Assembly (NCBI GenBank): GCA_914767715.1
Contig: OU612065.1
Coordinates: forward strand, 28,520,001 to 28,584,000
Reading direction: 5' to 3'
From: Membranipora membranacea
Lineage: Eukaryota > Bryozoa > Gymnolaemata > Cheilostomatida > Membraniporidae
Length of the DNA stretch: 64,000 nt
Below, one piece after another: positions 1 to 12,300 of the stretch. Under the pieces are notes generated by a model, which was given only the letters and a program-made list of their open reading frames with translations, had not been told where the DNA came from and did no database searches. Numbering within the stretch: position 1 is the first letter of the stretch; the number at the start of each line of letters is the position of its first letter. The position numbers were made by a program, and so were the translations under genes.

Positions 1-47
1 TCTCTGTTCTATTTATCGTAGGATCTTCATATTCTGGAATTTGAATG

Positions 48-63
48 AGGCCAATGAGGCCAT
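48..63. other. Doubled AGGCC motif where both mobile elements inserted
   Basis: Each monomer carries AGGCCAATGAGGCCAT here (monomer bases 4-19), a short direct repeat of AGGCC in which the GGCC cores are also palindromic. The LTR element at 52224 duplicated the first AGGCC (bases 4-8). The DNA transposon at 27787 duplicated CAT (bases 17-19). This copy is empty and is given as the reference form of the target. Confidence 0.85.
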
Positions 64-182
64 CAACTGGTCAGAGTTTAAAAGAAATCCGATGGCTTTT
101 TAATTTTTTCGCCTGCCGTTTGGCATGTTTTTTTATGTCAAAATTGGCCCTCGTTAAAAATGTTGCTGACGCCAATCTAAGA

Positions 183-209
183 GGGGCAGCCCCGAACGGT
201 TTTCCGTTC
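183..209. other. Two abutting inverted repeats in every monomer
   Basis: Bases 183-193 read GGGGC-A-GCCCC and bases 194-209 read GAACGG-TTTT-CCGTTC, each a perfect inverted repeat with no gap between the two. The second is kept in almost all copies of all arrays. The first is perfect in array I before 23.75 kb and in array III, but carries a G-to-T mismatch in the central subtype. They could fold as hairpins in single-stranded DNA or in satellite RNA. No function is shown. Confidence 0.8.
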
Positions 210-288
210 GAAAGTCAGCATGAAATTCCACACGGTATAGAGTAGGTTAGAAGGCAATCTATTTTTTAATCTGGCCGTAAAAAACACC

Positions 289-302
289 AAGGGTCCCCCC
301 TT
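289..302. other. Short inverted repeat around the C6 tract
   Basis: The sequence AAGGG-TCCC-CCCTT forms a 5-bp stem with a 4-nt loop. The C run is the commonest length-variable site in the array: several copies that measure 333 bp have lost one C here (near 33102, 42780 and 48123), as expected from replication slippage. Confidence 0.6.
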
Positions 303-3300
303 TGTTACTTTTTATAATTTTAAAGTCGCTCTCATCTCTGTTCTATTTATCGTAGGATCTTCATATTCTGGAATTTGAATGAGGCCAATGAGGCCATCAA
401 CTGGTCAGAGTTTAAAAGAAATCCGATGGCTTTTTAATTTTTTCGCCTGCCGTTTGGCATGTTTTTTTATGTCAAAATTGGCCCTCGTTAAAAATGTTGC
501 TGACGCCAATCTAAGAGGGGCAGCCCCGAACGGTTTTCCGTTCCAAAGTCAGCATGAAATTCCACACGGTATAGAGTAGGTTAGAAGGCAATCTATTTTT
601 TAATCTGGCCGTAAAAAACACCAAGGGTCCCCCCTTTGTTACTTTTTATAATTTTAAAGTCGCTCTCATCTCTGTTCTATTTATCGTAGGATCTTCATAT
701 TCTGGAATTTGAATGAGGCCAATGAGGCCATCAACTGGTCAGAGTTTAAAAGAAATCCGATGGCTTTTTAATTTTTTCGCCTGCCGTTTGGCATGTTTTT
801 TTATGTCAAAATTGGCCCTCGTTAAAAATGTTGCTGACGCCAATCTAAGAGGGGCAGCCCCGAACGGTTTTCCGTTCCAAAGTCAGCATGAAATTCCACA
901 CGGTATAGAGTAGGTTAGAAGGCAATCTATTTTTTAATCTGGCCGTAAAAAACACCAAGGGTCCCCCCTTTGTTACTTTTTATAATTTTAAAGTCGCTCT
1001 CATCTCTGTTCTATTTATCGTAGGATCTTCATATTCTGGAATTTGAATGAGGCCAATGAGGCCATCAACTGGTCAGAGTTTAAAAGAAATCCGATGGCTT
1101 TTTAATTTTTTCGCCTGCCGTTTGGCATGTTTTTTTATGTCAAAATTGGCCCTCGTTAAAAATGTTGCTGACGCCAATCTAAGAGGGGCAGCCCCGAACG
1201 GTTTTCCGTTCCAAAGTCAGCATGAAATTCCACACGGTATAGAGTAGGTTAGAAGGCAATCTATTTTTTAATCTGGCCGTAAAAAACACCAAGGGTCCCC
1301 CCTTTGTTACTTTTTATAATTTTAAAGTCGCTCTCATCTCTGTTCTATTTATCGTAGGATCTTCATATTCTGGAATTTGAATGAGGCCAATGAGGCCATC
1401 AACTGGTCAGAGTTCAAAAGAAATCCGATGGCTTTTTAATTTTTTCGCCTGCCGTTTGGCATGTTTTTTTATGTCAAAATTGGCCCTCGTTAAAAATGTT
1501 GCTGACGCCAATCTAAGAGGGGCAGCCCCGAACGGTTTTCCGTTCCAAAGTCAGCATGAAATTCCACACGGTATAGAGTAGGTTAGAAGGCAATCTATTT
1601 TTTAATCTGGCCGTAAAAAACACCAAGGGTCCCCCCTTTGTTACTTTTTATAATTTTAAAGTCGCTCTCATCTCTGTTCTATTTATCGTAGGATCTTCAT
1701 ATTCTGGAATTTGAATGAGGCCAATGAGGCCATCAACTGGTCAGAGTTTAAAAGAAATCCGATGGCTTTTTAATTTTTTCGCCTGCCGTTTGGCATGTTT
1801 TTTTATGTCAAAATTGGCCCTCGTTAAAAATGTTGCTGACGCCAATCTAAGAGGGGCAGCCCCGAACGGTTTTCCGTTCCAAAGTCAGCATGAAATTCCA
1901 CACGGTATAGAGTAGGTTAGAAGGCAATCTATTTTTTAATCTGGCCGTAAAAAACACCAAGGGTCCCCCCTTTGTTACTTTTTATAATTTTAAAGTCGCT
2001 CTCATCTCTGTTCTATTTATCGTAGGATCTTCATATTCTGGAATTTGAATGAGGCCAATGAGGCCATCAACTGGTCAGAGTTCAAAAGAAATCCGATGGC
2101 TTTTTAATTTTTTCGCCTGCCGTTTGGCATGTTTTTTTATGTCAAAATTGGCCCTCGTTAAAAATGTTGCTGACGCCAATCTAAGAGGGGCAGCCCCGAA
2201 CGGTTTTCCGTTCCAAAGTCAGCATGAAATTCCACACGGTATAGAGTAGGTTAGAAGGCAATCTATTTTTTAATCTGGCCGTAAAAAACACCAAGGGTCC
2301 CCCCTTTGTTACTTTTTATAATTTTAAAGTCGCTCTCATCTCTGTTCTATTTATCGTAGGATCTTCATATTCTGGAATTTGAATGAGGCCAATGAGGCCA
2401 TCAACTGGTCAGAGTTTAAAAGAAATCCGATGGCTTTTTAATTTTTTCGCCTGCCGTTTGGCATGTTTTTTTATGTCAAAATTGGCCCTCGTTAAAAATG
2501 TTGCTGACGCCAATCTAAGAGGGGCAGCCCCGAACGGTTTTCCGTTCCAAAGTCAGCATGAAATTCCACACGGTATAGAGTAGGTTAGAAGGCAATCTAT
2601 TTTTTAATCTGGCCGTAAAAAACACCAAGGGTCCCCCCTTTGTTACTTTTTATAATTTTAAAGTCGCTCTCATCTCTGTTCTATTTATCGTAGGATCTTC
2701 ATATTCTGGAATTTGAATGAGGCCAATGAGGCCATCAACTGGTCAGAGTTTAAAAGAAATCCGATGGCTTTTTAATTTTTTCGCCTGCCGTTTGGCATGT
2801 TTTTTTATGTCAAAATTGGCCCTCGTTAAAAATGTTGCTGACGCCAATCTAAGAGGGGCAGCCCCGAACGGTTTTCCGTTCCAAAGTCAGCATGAAATTC
2901 CACACGGTATAGAGTAGGTTAGAAGGCAATCTATTTTTTAATCTGGCCGTAAAAAACACCAAGGGTCCCCCCTTTGTTACTTTTTATAATTTTAAAGTCG
3001 CTCTCATCTCTGTTCTATTTATCGTAGGATCTTCATATTCTGGAATTTGAATGAGGCCAATGAGGCCATCAACTGGTCAGAGTTCAAAAGAAATCCGATG
3101 GCTTTTTAATTTTTTCGCCTGCCGTTTGGCATGTTTTTTTATGTCAAAATTGGCCCTCGTTAAAAATGTTGCTGACGCCAATCTAAGAGGGGCAGCCCCG
3201 AACGGTTTTCCGTTCCAAAGTCAGCATGAAATTCCACACGGTATAGAGTAGGTTAGAAGGCAATCTATTTTTTAATCTGGCCGTAAAAAACACCAAGGGT

Positions 3301-6300
3301 CCCCCCTTTGTTACTTTTTATAATTTTAAAGTCGCTCTCATCTCTGTTCTATTTATCGTAGGATCTTCATATTCTGGAATTTGAATGAGGCCAATGAGGC
3401 CATCAACTGGTCAGAGTTTAAAAGAAATCCGATGGCTTTTTAATTTTTTCGCCTGCCGTTTGGCATGTTTTTTTATGTCAAAATTGGCCCTCGTTAAAAA
3501 TGTTGCTGACGCCAATCTAAGAGGGGCAGCCCCGAACGGTTTTCCGTTCCAAAGTCAGCATGAAATTCCACACGGTATAGAGTAGGTTAGAAGGCAATCT
3601 ATTTTTTAATCTGGCCGTAAAAAACACCAAGGGTCCCCCCTTTGTTACTTTTTATAATTTTAAAGTCGCTCTCATCTCTGTTCTATTTATCGTAGGATCT
3701 TCATATTCTGGAATTTGAATGAGGCCAATGAGGCCATCAACTGGTCAGAGTTCAAAAGAAATCCGATGGCTTTTTAATTTTTTCGCCTGCCGTTTGGCAT
3801 GTTTTTTTATGTCAAAATTGGCCCTCGTTAAAAATGTTGCTGACGCCAATCTAAGAGGGGCAGCCCCGAACGGTTTTCCGTTCCAAAGTCAGCATGAAAT
3901 TCCACACGGTATAGAGTAGGTTAGAAGGCAATCTATTTTTTAATCTGGCCGTAAAAAACACCAAGGGTCCCCCCTTTGTTACTTTTTATAATTTTAAAGT
4001 CGCTCTCATCTCTGTTCTATTTATCGTAGGATCTTCATATTCTGGAATTTGAATGAGGCCAATGAGGCCATCAACTGGTCAGAGTTTAAAAGAAATCCGA
4101 TGGCTTTTTAATTTTTTCGCCTGCCGTTTGGCATGTTTTTTTATGTCAAAATTGGCCCTCGTTAAAAATGTTGCTGACGCCAATCTAAGAGGGGCAGCCC
4201 CGAACGGTTTTCCGTTCCAAAGTCAGCATGAAATTCCACACGGTATAGAGTAGGTTAGAAGGCAATCTATTTTTTAATCTGGCCGTAATAAACACCAAGG
4301 GTCCCCCCTTTGTTACTTTTTATAATTTTAAAGTCGCTCTCATCTCTGTTCTATTTATCGTAGGATCTTCATATTCTGGAATTTGAATGAGGCCAATGAG
4401 GCCATCAACTGGTCAGAGTTCAAAAGAAATCCGATGGCTTTTTAATTTTTTCGCCTGCCGTTTGGCATGTTTTTTTATGTCAAAATTGGCCCTCGTTAAA
4501 AATGTTGCTGACGCCAATCTAAGAGGGGCAGCCCCGAACGGTTTTCCGTTCCAAAGTCAGCATGAAATTCCACACGGTATAGAGTAGGTTAGAAGGCAAT
4601 CTATTTTTTAATCTGGCCGTAAAAAACACCAAGGGTCCCCCCTTTGTTACTTTTTATAATTTTAAAGTCGCTCTCATCTCTGTTCTATTTATCGTAGGAT
4701 CTTCATATTCTGGAATTTGAATGAGGCCAATGAGGCCATCAACTGGTCAGAGTTCAAAAGAAATCCGATGGCTTTTTAATTTTTTCGCCTGCCGTTTGGC
4801 ATGTTTTTTTATGTCAAAATTGGCCCTCGTTAAAAATGTTGCTGACGCCAATCTAAGAGGGGCAGCCCCGAACGGTTTTCCGTTCCAAAGTCAGCATGAA
4901 ATTCCACACGGTATAGAGTAGGTTAGAAGGCAATCTATTTTTTAATCTGGCCGTAAAAAACACCAAGGGTCCCCCCTTTGTTACTTTTTATAATTTTAAA
5001 GTCGCTCTCATCTCTGTTCTATTTATCGTAGGATCTTCATATTCTGGAATTTGAATGAGGCCAATGAGGCCATCAACTGGTCAGAGTTTAAAAGAAATCC
5101 GATGGCTTTTTAATTTTTTCGCCTGCCGTTTGGCATGTTTTTTTATGTCAAAATTGGCCCTCGTTAAAAATGTTGCTGACGCCAATCTAAGAGGGGCAGC
5201 CCCGAACGGTTTTCCGTTCCAAAGTCAGCATGAAATTCCACACGGTATAGAGTAGGTTAGAAGGCAATCTATTTTTTAATCTGGCCGTAAAAAACACCAA
5301 GGGTCCCCCCTTTGTTACTTTTTATAATTTTAAAGTCGCTCTCATCTCTGTTCTATTTATCGTAGGATCTTCATATTCTGGAATTTGAATGAGGCCAATG
5401 AGGCCATCAACTGGTCAGAGTTCAAAAGAAATCCGATGGCTTTTTAATTTTTTCGCCTGCCGTTTGGCATGTTTTTTTATGTCAAAATTGGCCCTCGTTA
5501 AAAATGTTGCTGACGCCAATCTAAGAGGGGCAGCCCCGAACGGTTTTCCGTTCCAAAGTCAGCATGAAATTCCACACGGTATAGAGTAGGTTAGAAGGCA
5601 ATCTATTTTTTAATCTGGCCGTAAAAAACACCAAGGGTCCCCCCTTTGTTACTTTTTATAATTTTAAAGTCGCTCTCATCTCTGTTCTATTTATCGTAGG
5701 ATCTTCATATTCTGGAATTTGAATGAGGCCAATGAGGCCATCAACTGGTCAGAGTTTAAAAGAAATCCGATGGCTTTTTAATTTTTTCGCCCGCCGTTTG
5801 GCATGTTTTTTTATGTCAAAATTGGCCCTCGTTAAAAATGTTGCTGACGCCAATCTAAGAGGGGCAGCCCCGAACGGTTTTCCGTTCCAAAGTCAGCATG
5901 AAATTCCACACGGTATAGAGTAGGTTAGAAGGCAATCTATTTTTTAATCTGGCCGTAAAAAACACCAAGGGTCCCCCCTTTGTTACTTTTTATAATTTTA
6001 AAGTCGCTCTCATCTCTGTTCTATTTATCGTAGGATCTTCATATTCTGGAATTTGAATGAGGCCAATGAGGCCATCAACTGGTCAGAGTTCAAAAGAAAT
6101 CCGATGGCTTTTTAATTTTTTCGCCTGCCGTTTGGCATGTTTTTTTATGTCAAAATTGGCCCTCGTTAAAAATGTTGCTGACGCCAATCTAAGAGGGGCA
6201 GCCCCGAACGGTTTTCCGTTCCAAAGTCAGCATGAAATTCCACACGGTATAGAGTAGGTTAGAAGGCAATCTATTTTTTAATCTGGCCGTAAAAAACACC

Positions 6301-9300
6301 AAGGGTCCCCCCTTTGTTACTTTTTATAATTTTAAAGTCGCTCTCATCTCTGTTCTATTTATCGTAGGATCTTCATATTCTGGAATTTGAATGAGGCCAA
6401 TGAGGCCATCAACTGGTCAGAGTTTAAAAGAAATCCGATGGCTTTTTAATTTTTTCGCCTGCCGTTTGGCATGTTTTTTTATGTCAAAATTGGCCCTCGT
6501 TAAAAATGTTGCTGACGCCAATCTAAGAGGGGCAGCCCCGAACGGTTTTCCGTTCCAAAGTCAGCATGAAATTCCACACGGTATAGAGTAGGTTAGAAGG
6601 CAATCTATTTTTTAATCTGGCCGTAAAAAACACCAAGGGTCCCCCCTTTGTTACTTTTTATAATTTTAAAGTCGCTCTCATCTCTGTTCTATTTATCGTA
6701 GGATCTTCATATTCTGGAATTTGAATGAGGCCAATGAGGCCATCAACTGGTCAGAGTTTAAAAGAAATCCGATGGCTTTTTAATTTTTTCGCCTGCCGTT
6801 TGGCATGTTTTTTTATGTCAAAATTGGCCCTCGTTAAAAATGTTGCTGACGCCAATCTAAGAGGGGCAGCCCCGAACGGTTTTCCGTTCCAAAGTCAGCA
6901 TGAAATTCCACACGGTATAGAGTAGGTTAGAAGGCAATCTATTTTTTAATCTGGCCGTAAAAAACACCAAGGGTCCCCCCTTTGTTACTTTTTATAATTT
7001 TAAAGTCGCTCTCATCTCTGTTCTATTTATCGTAGGATCTTCATATTCTGGAATTTGAATGAGGCCAATGAGGCCATCAACTGGTCAGAGTTCAAAAGAA
7101 ATCCGATGGCTTTTTAATTTTTTCGCCTGCCGTTTGGCATGTTTTTTTATGTCAAAATTGGCCCTCGTTAAAAATGTTGCTGACGCCAATCTAAGAGGGG
7201 CAGCCCCGAACGGTTTTCCGTTCCAAAGTCAGCATGAAATTCCACACGGTATAGAGTAGGTTAGAAGGCAATCTATTTTTTAATCTGGCCGTAAAAAACA
7301 CCAAGGGTCCCCCCTTTGTTACTTTTTATAATTTTAAAGTCGCTCTCATCTCTGTTCTATTTATCGTAGGATCTTCATATTCTGGAATTTGAATGAGGCC
7401 AATGAGGCCATCAACTGGTCAGAGTTTAAAAGAAATCCGATGGCTTTTTAATTTTTTCGCCTGCCGTTTGGCATGTTTTTTTATGTCAAAATTGGCCCTC
7501 GTTAAAAATGTTGCTGACGCCAATCTAAGAGGGGCAGCCCCGAACGGTTTTCCGTTCCAAAGTCAGCATGAAATTCCACACGGTATAGAGTAGGTTAGAA
7601 GGCAATCTATTTTTTAATCTGGCCGTAAAAAACACCAAGGGTCCCCCCTTTGTTACTTTTTATAATTTTAAAGTCGCTCTCATCTCTGTTCTATTTATCG
7701 TAGGATCTTCATATTCTGGAATTTGAATGAGGCCAATGAGGCCATCAACTGGTCAGAGTTCAAAAGAAATCCGATGGCTTTTTAATTTTTTCGCCTGCCG
7801 TTTGGCATGTTTTTTTATGTCAAAATTGGCCCTCGTTAAAAATGTTGCTGACGCCAATCTAAGAGGGGCAGCCCCGAACGGTTTTCCGTTCCAAAGTCAG
7901 CATGAAATTCCACACGGTATAGAGTAGGTTAGAAGGCAATCTATTTTTTAATCTGGCCGTAAAAAACACCAAGGGTCCCCCCTTTGTTACTTTTTATAAT
8001 TTTAAAGTCGCTCTCATCTCTGTTCTATTTATCGTAGGATCTTCATATTCTGGAATTTGAATGAGGCCAATGAGGCCATCAACTGGTCAGAGTTTAAAAG
8101 AAATCCGATGGCTTTTTAATTTTTTCGCCTGCCGTTTGGCATGTTTTTTTATGTCAAAATTGGCCCTCGTTAAAAATGTTGCTGACGCCAATCTAAGAGG
8201 GGCAGCCCCGAACGGTTTTCCGTTCCAAAGTCAGCATGAAATTCCACACGGGATAGAGTAGGTTAGAAGGCAATCTATTTTTTAATCTGGCCGTAAAAAA
8301 CACCAAGGGTCCCCCCTTTGTTACTTTTTATAATTTTAAAGTCGCTCTCATCTCTGTTCTATTTATCGTAGGATCTTCATATTCTGGAATTTGAATGAGG
8401 CCAATGAGGCCATCAACTGGTCAGAGTTCAAAAGAAATCCGATGGCTTTTTAATTTTTTCGCCTGCCGTTTGGCATGTTTTTTTATGTCAAAATTGGCCC
8501 TCGTTAAAAATGTTGCTGACGCCAATCTAAGAGGGGCAGCCCCGAACGGTTTTCCGTTCCAAAGTCAGCATGAAATTCCACACGGTATAGAGTAGGTTAG
8601 AAGGCAATCTATTTTTTAATCTGGCCGTAAAAAACACCAAGGGTCCCCCCTTTGTTACTTTTTATAATTTTAAAGTCGCTCTCATCTCTGTTCTATTTAT
8701 CGTAGGATCTTCATATTCTGGAATTTGAATGAGGCCAATGAGGCCATCAACTGGTCAGAGTTTAAAAGAAATCCGATGGCTTTTTAATTTTTTCGCCTGC
8801 CGTTTGGCATGTTTTTTTATGTCAAAATTGGCCCTCGTTAAAAATGTTGCTGACGCCAATCTAAGAGGGGCAGCCCCGAACGGTTTTCCGTTCCAAAGTC
8901 AGCATGAAATTCCACACGGTATAGAGTAGGTTAGAAGGCAATCTATTTTTTAATCTGGCCGTAAAAAACACCAAGGGTCCCCCCTTTGTTACTTTTTATA
9001 ATTTTAAAGTCGCTCTCATCTCTGTTCTATTTATCGTAGGATCTTCATATTCTGGAATTTGAATGAGGCCAATGAGGCCATCAACTGGTCAGAGTTTAAA
9101 AGAAATCCGATGGCTTTTTAATTTTTTCGCCTGCCGTTTGGCATGTTTTTTTATGTCAAAATTGGCCCTCGTTAAAAATGTTGCTGACGCCAATCTAAGA
9201 GGGGCAGCCCCGAACGGTTTTCCGTTCCAAAGTCAGCATGAAATTCCACACGGTATAGAGTAGGTTAGAAGGCAATCTATTTTTTAATCTGGCCGTAAAA

Positions 9301-12300
9301 AACACCAAGGGTCCCCCCTTTGTTACTTTTTATAATTTTAAAGTCGCTCTCATCTCTGTTCTATTTATCGTAGGATCTTCATATTCTGGAATTTGAATGA
9401 GGCCAATGAGGCCATCAACTGGTCAGAGTTCAAAAGAAATCCGATGGCTTTTTAATTTTTTCGCCTGCCGTTTGGCATGTTTTTTTATGTCAAAATTGGC
9501 CCTCGTTAAAAATGTTGCTGACGCCAATCTAAGAGGGGCAGCCCCGAACGGTTTTCCGTTCCAAAGTCAGCATGAAATTCCACACGGTATAGAGTAGGTT
9601 AGAAGGCAATCTATTTTTTAATCTGGCCGTAAAAAACACCAAGGGTCCCCCCTTTGTTACTTTTTATAATTTTAAAGTCGCTCTCATCTCTGTTCTATTT
9701 ATCGTAGGATCTTCATATTCTGGAATTTGAATGAGGCCAATGAGGCCATCAACTGGTCAGAGTTTAAAAGAAATCCGATGGCTTTTTAATTTTTTCGCCT
9801 GCCGTTTGGCATGTTTTTTTATGTCAAAATTGGCCCTCGTTAAAAATGTTGCTGACGCCAATCTAAGAGGGGCAGCCCCGAACGGTTTTCCGTTCCAAAG
9901 TCAGCATGAAATTCCACACGGTATAGAGTAGGTTAGAAGGCAATCTATTTTTTAATCTGGCCGTAAAAAACACCAAGGGTCCCCCCTTTGTTACTTTTTA
10001 TAATTTTAAAGTCGCTCTCATCTCTGTTCTATTTATCGTAGGATCTTCATATTCTGGAATTTGAATGAGGCCAATGAGGCCATCAACTGGTCAGAGTTTA
10101 AAAGAAATCCGATGGCTTTTTAATTTTTTCGCCTGCCGTTTGGCATGGTTTTTTATGTCAAAATTGGCCCTCGTTAAAAATGTTGCTGACGCCAATCTAA
10201 GAGGGGCAGCCCCGAACGGTTTTCCGTTCCAAAGTCAGCATGAAATTCCACACGGTATAGAGTAGGTTAGAAGGCAATCTATTTTTTAATCTGGCCGTAA
10301 AAAACACCAAGGGTCCCCCCTTTGTTACTTTTTATAATTTTAAAGTCGCTCTCATCTCTGTTCTATTTATCGTAGGATCTTCATATTCTGGAATTTGAAT
10401 GAGGCCAATGAGGCCATCAACTGGTCAGAGTTTAAAAGAAATCCGATGGCTTTTTAATTTTTTCGCCTGCCGTTTGGCATGTTTTTTTATGTCAAAATTG
10501 GCCCTCGTTAAAAATGTTGCTGACGCCAATCTAAGAGGGGCAGCCCCGAACGGTTTTCCGTTCCAAAGTCAGCATGAAATTCCACACGGTATAGAGTAGG
10601 TTAGAAGGCAATCTATTTTTTAATCTGGCCGTAAAAAACACCAAGGGTCCCCCCTTTGTTACTTTTTATAATTTTAAAGTCGCTCTCATCTCTGTTCTAT
10701 TTATCGTAGGATCTTCATATTCTGGAATTTGAATGAGGCCAATGAGGCCATCAACTGGTCAGAGTTTAAAAGAAATCCGATGGCTTTTTAATTTTTTCGC
10801 CTGCCGTTTGGCATGTTTTTTTATGTCAAAATTGGCCCTCGTTAAAAATGTTGCTGACGCCAATCTAAGAGGGGCAGCCCCGAACGGTTTTCCGTTCCAA
10901 AGTCAGCATGAAATTCCACACGGTATAGAGTAGGTTAGAAGGCAATCTATTTTTTAATCTGGCCGTAAAAAACACCAAGGGTCCCCCCTTTGTTACTTTT
11001 TATAATTTTAAAGTCGCTCTCATCTCTGTTCTATTTATCGTAGGATCTTCATATTCTGGAATTTGAATGAGGCCAATGAGGCCATCAACTGGTCAGAGTT
11101 CAAAAGAAATCCGATGGCTTTTTAATTTTTTCGCCTGCCGTTTGGCATGTTTTTTTATGTCAAAATTGGCCCTCGTTAAAAATGTTGCTGACGCCAATCT
11201 AAGAGGGGCAGCCCCGAACGGTTTTCCGTTCCAAAGTCAGCATGAAATTCCACACGGTATAGAGTAGGTTAGAAGGCAATCTATTTTTTAATCTGGCCGT
11301 AAAAAACACCAAGGGTCCCCCCTTTGTTACTTTTTATAATTTTAAAGTCGCTCTCATCTCTGTTCTATTTATCGTAGGATCTTCATATTCTGGAATTTGA
11401 ATGAGGCCAATGAGGCCATCAACTGGTCAGAGTTTAAAAGAAATCCGATGGCTTTTTAATTTTTTCGCCTGCCGTTTGGCATGTTTTTTTATGTCAAAAT
11501 TGGCCCTCGTTAAAAATGTTGCTGACGCCAATCTAAGAGGGGCAGCCCCGAACGGTTTTCCGTTCCAAAGTCAGCATGAAATTCCACACGGTATAGAGTA
11601 GGTTAGAAGGCAATCTATTTTTTAATCTGGCCGTAAAAAACACCAAGGGTCCCCCCTTTGTTACTTTTTATAATTTTAAAGTCGCTCTCATCTCTGTTCT
11701 ATTTATCGTAAGATCTTCATATTCTGGAATTTGAATGAGGCCAATGAGGCCATCAACTGGTCAGAGTTCAAAAGAAATCCGATGGCTTTTTAATTTTTTC
11801 GCCTGCCGTTTGGCATGTTTTTTTATGTCAAAATTGGCCCTCGTTAAAAATGTTGCTGACGCCAATCTAAGAGGGGCAGCCCCGAACGGTTTTCCGTTCC
11901 AAAGTCAGCATGAAATTCCACACGGTATAGAGTAGGTTAGAAGGCAATCTATTTTTTAATCTGGCCGTAAAAAACACCAAGGGTCCCCCCTTTGTTACTT
12001 TTTATAATTTTAAAGTCGCTCTCATCTCTGTTCTATTTATCGTAGGATCTTCATATTCTGGAATTTGAATGAGGCCAATGAGGCCATCAACTGGTCAGAG
12101 TTTAAAAGAAATCCGATGGCTTTTTAATTTTTTCGCCTGCCGTTTGGCATGTTTTTTTATGTCAAAATTGGCCCTCGTTAAAAATGTTGCTGACGCCAAT
12201 CTAAGAGGGGCAGCCCCGAACGGTTTTCCGTTCCAAAGTCAGCATGAAATTCCACACGGTATAGAGTAGGTTAGAAGGCAATCTATTTTTTAATCTGGCC

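Larger units (their letters stand above)
45..378 (+). repeat. Reference satellite monomer (334 bp)
   Basis: This is one full unit used here for monomer coordinates (base 1 = A of the recurring ATG). In order it holds a doubled AGGCC motif at bases 4-17, T-rich tracts of 5 to 7 T at about bases 50-90, two abutting inverted repeats at bases 139-165, an A-rich stretch followed by a C6 tract at about bases 235-256, and an AT-rich tail. A 66-codon frame occupies bases 1-201. It has no recognisable domain and contains Cys, Phe and basic residues without a signal-peptide or zinc-ligand pattern I trust. It is open in most copies only because the copies are alike, so I do not call it a gene. This first copy has a private C-to-G change at 210. 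Confidence 0.95.

Noticed and set aside
45-245. Repeated 66-residue protein gene in each satellite monomer
   Set aside because: There is no recognisable domain, protein-changing differences between copies are common, frames break freely in the variable block, and no gene signals surround it. The open frame is shared because the DNA is.
45-378. Hammerhead ribozyme in the satellite monomer
   Set aside because: The conserved CUGANGA core is absent on both strands. The closest, ctgacgc, does not fit and no GAAA partner is placed correctly.
45-378. CENP-B box or RNA polymerase III A/B boxes in the monomer
   Set aside because: No stretch matches the CENP-B box core on either strand. GTTCGA occurs only in the first copy through a private change and has no A box before it.
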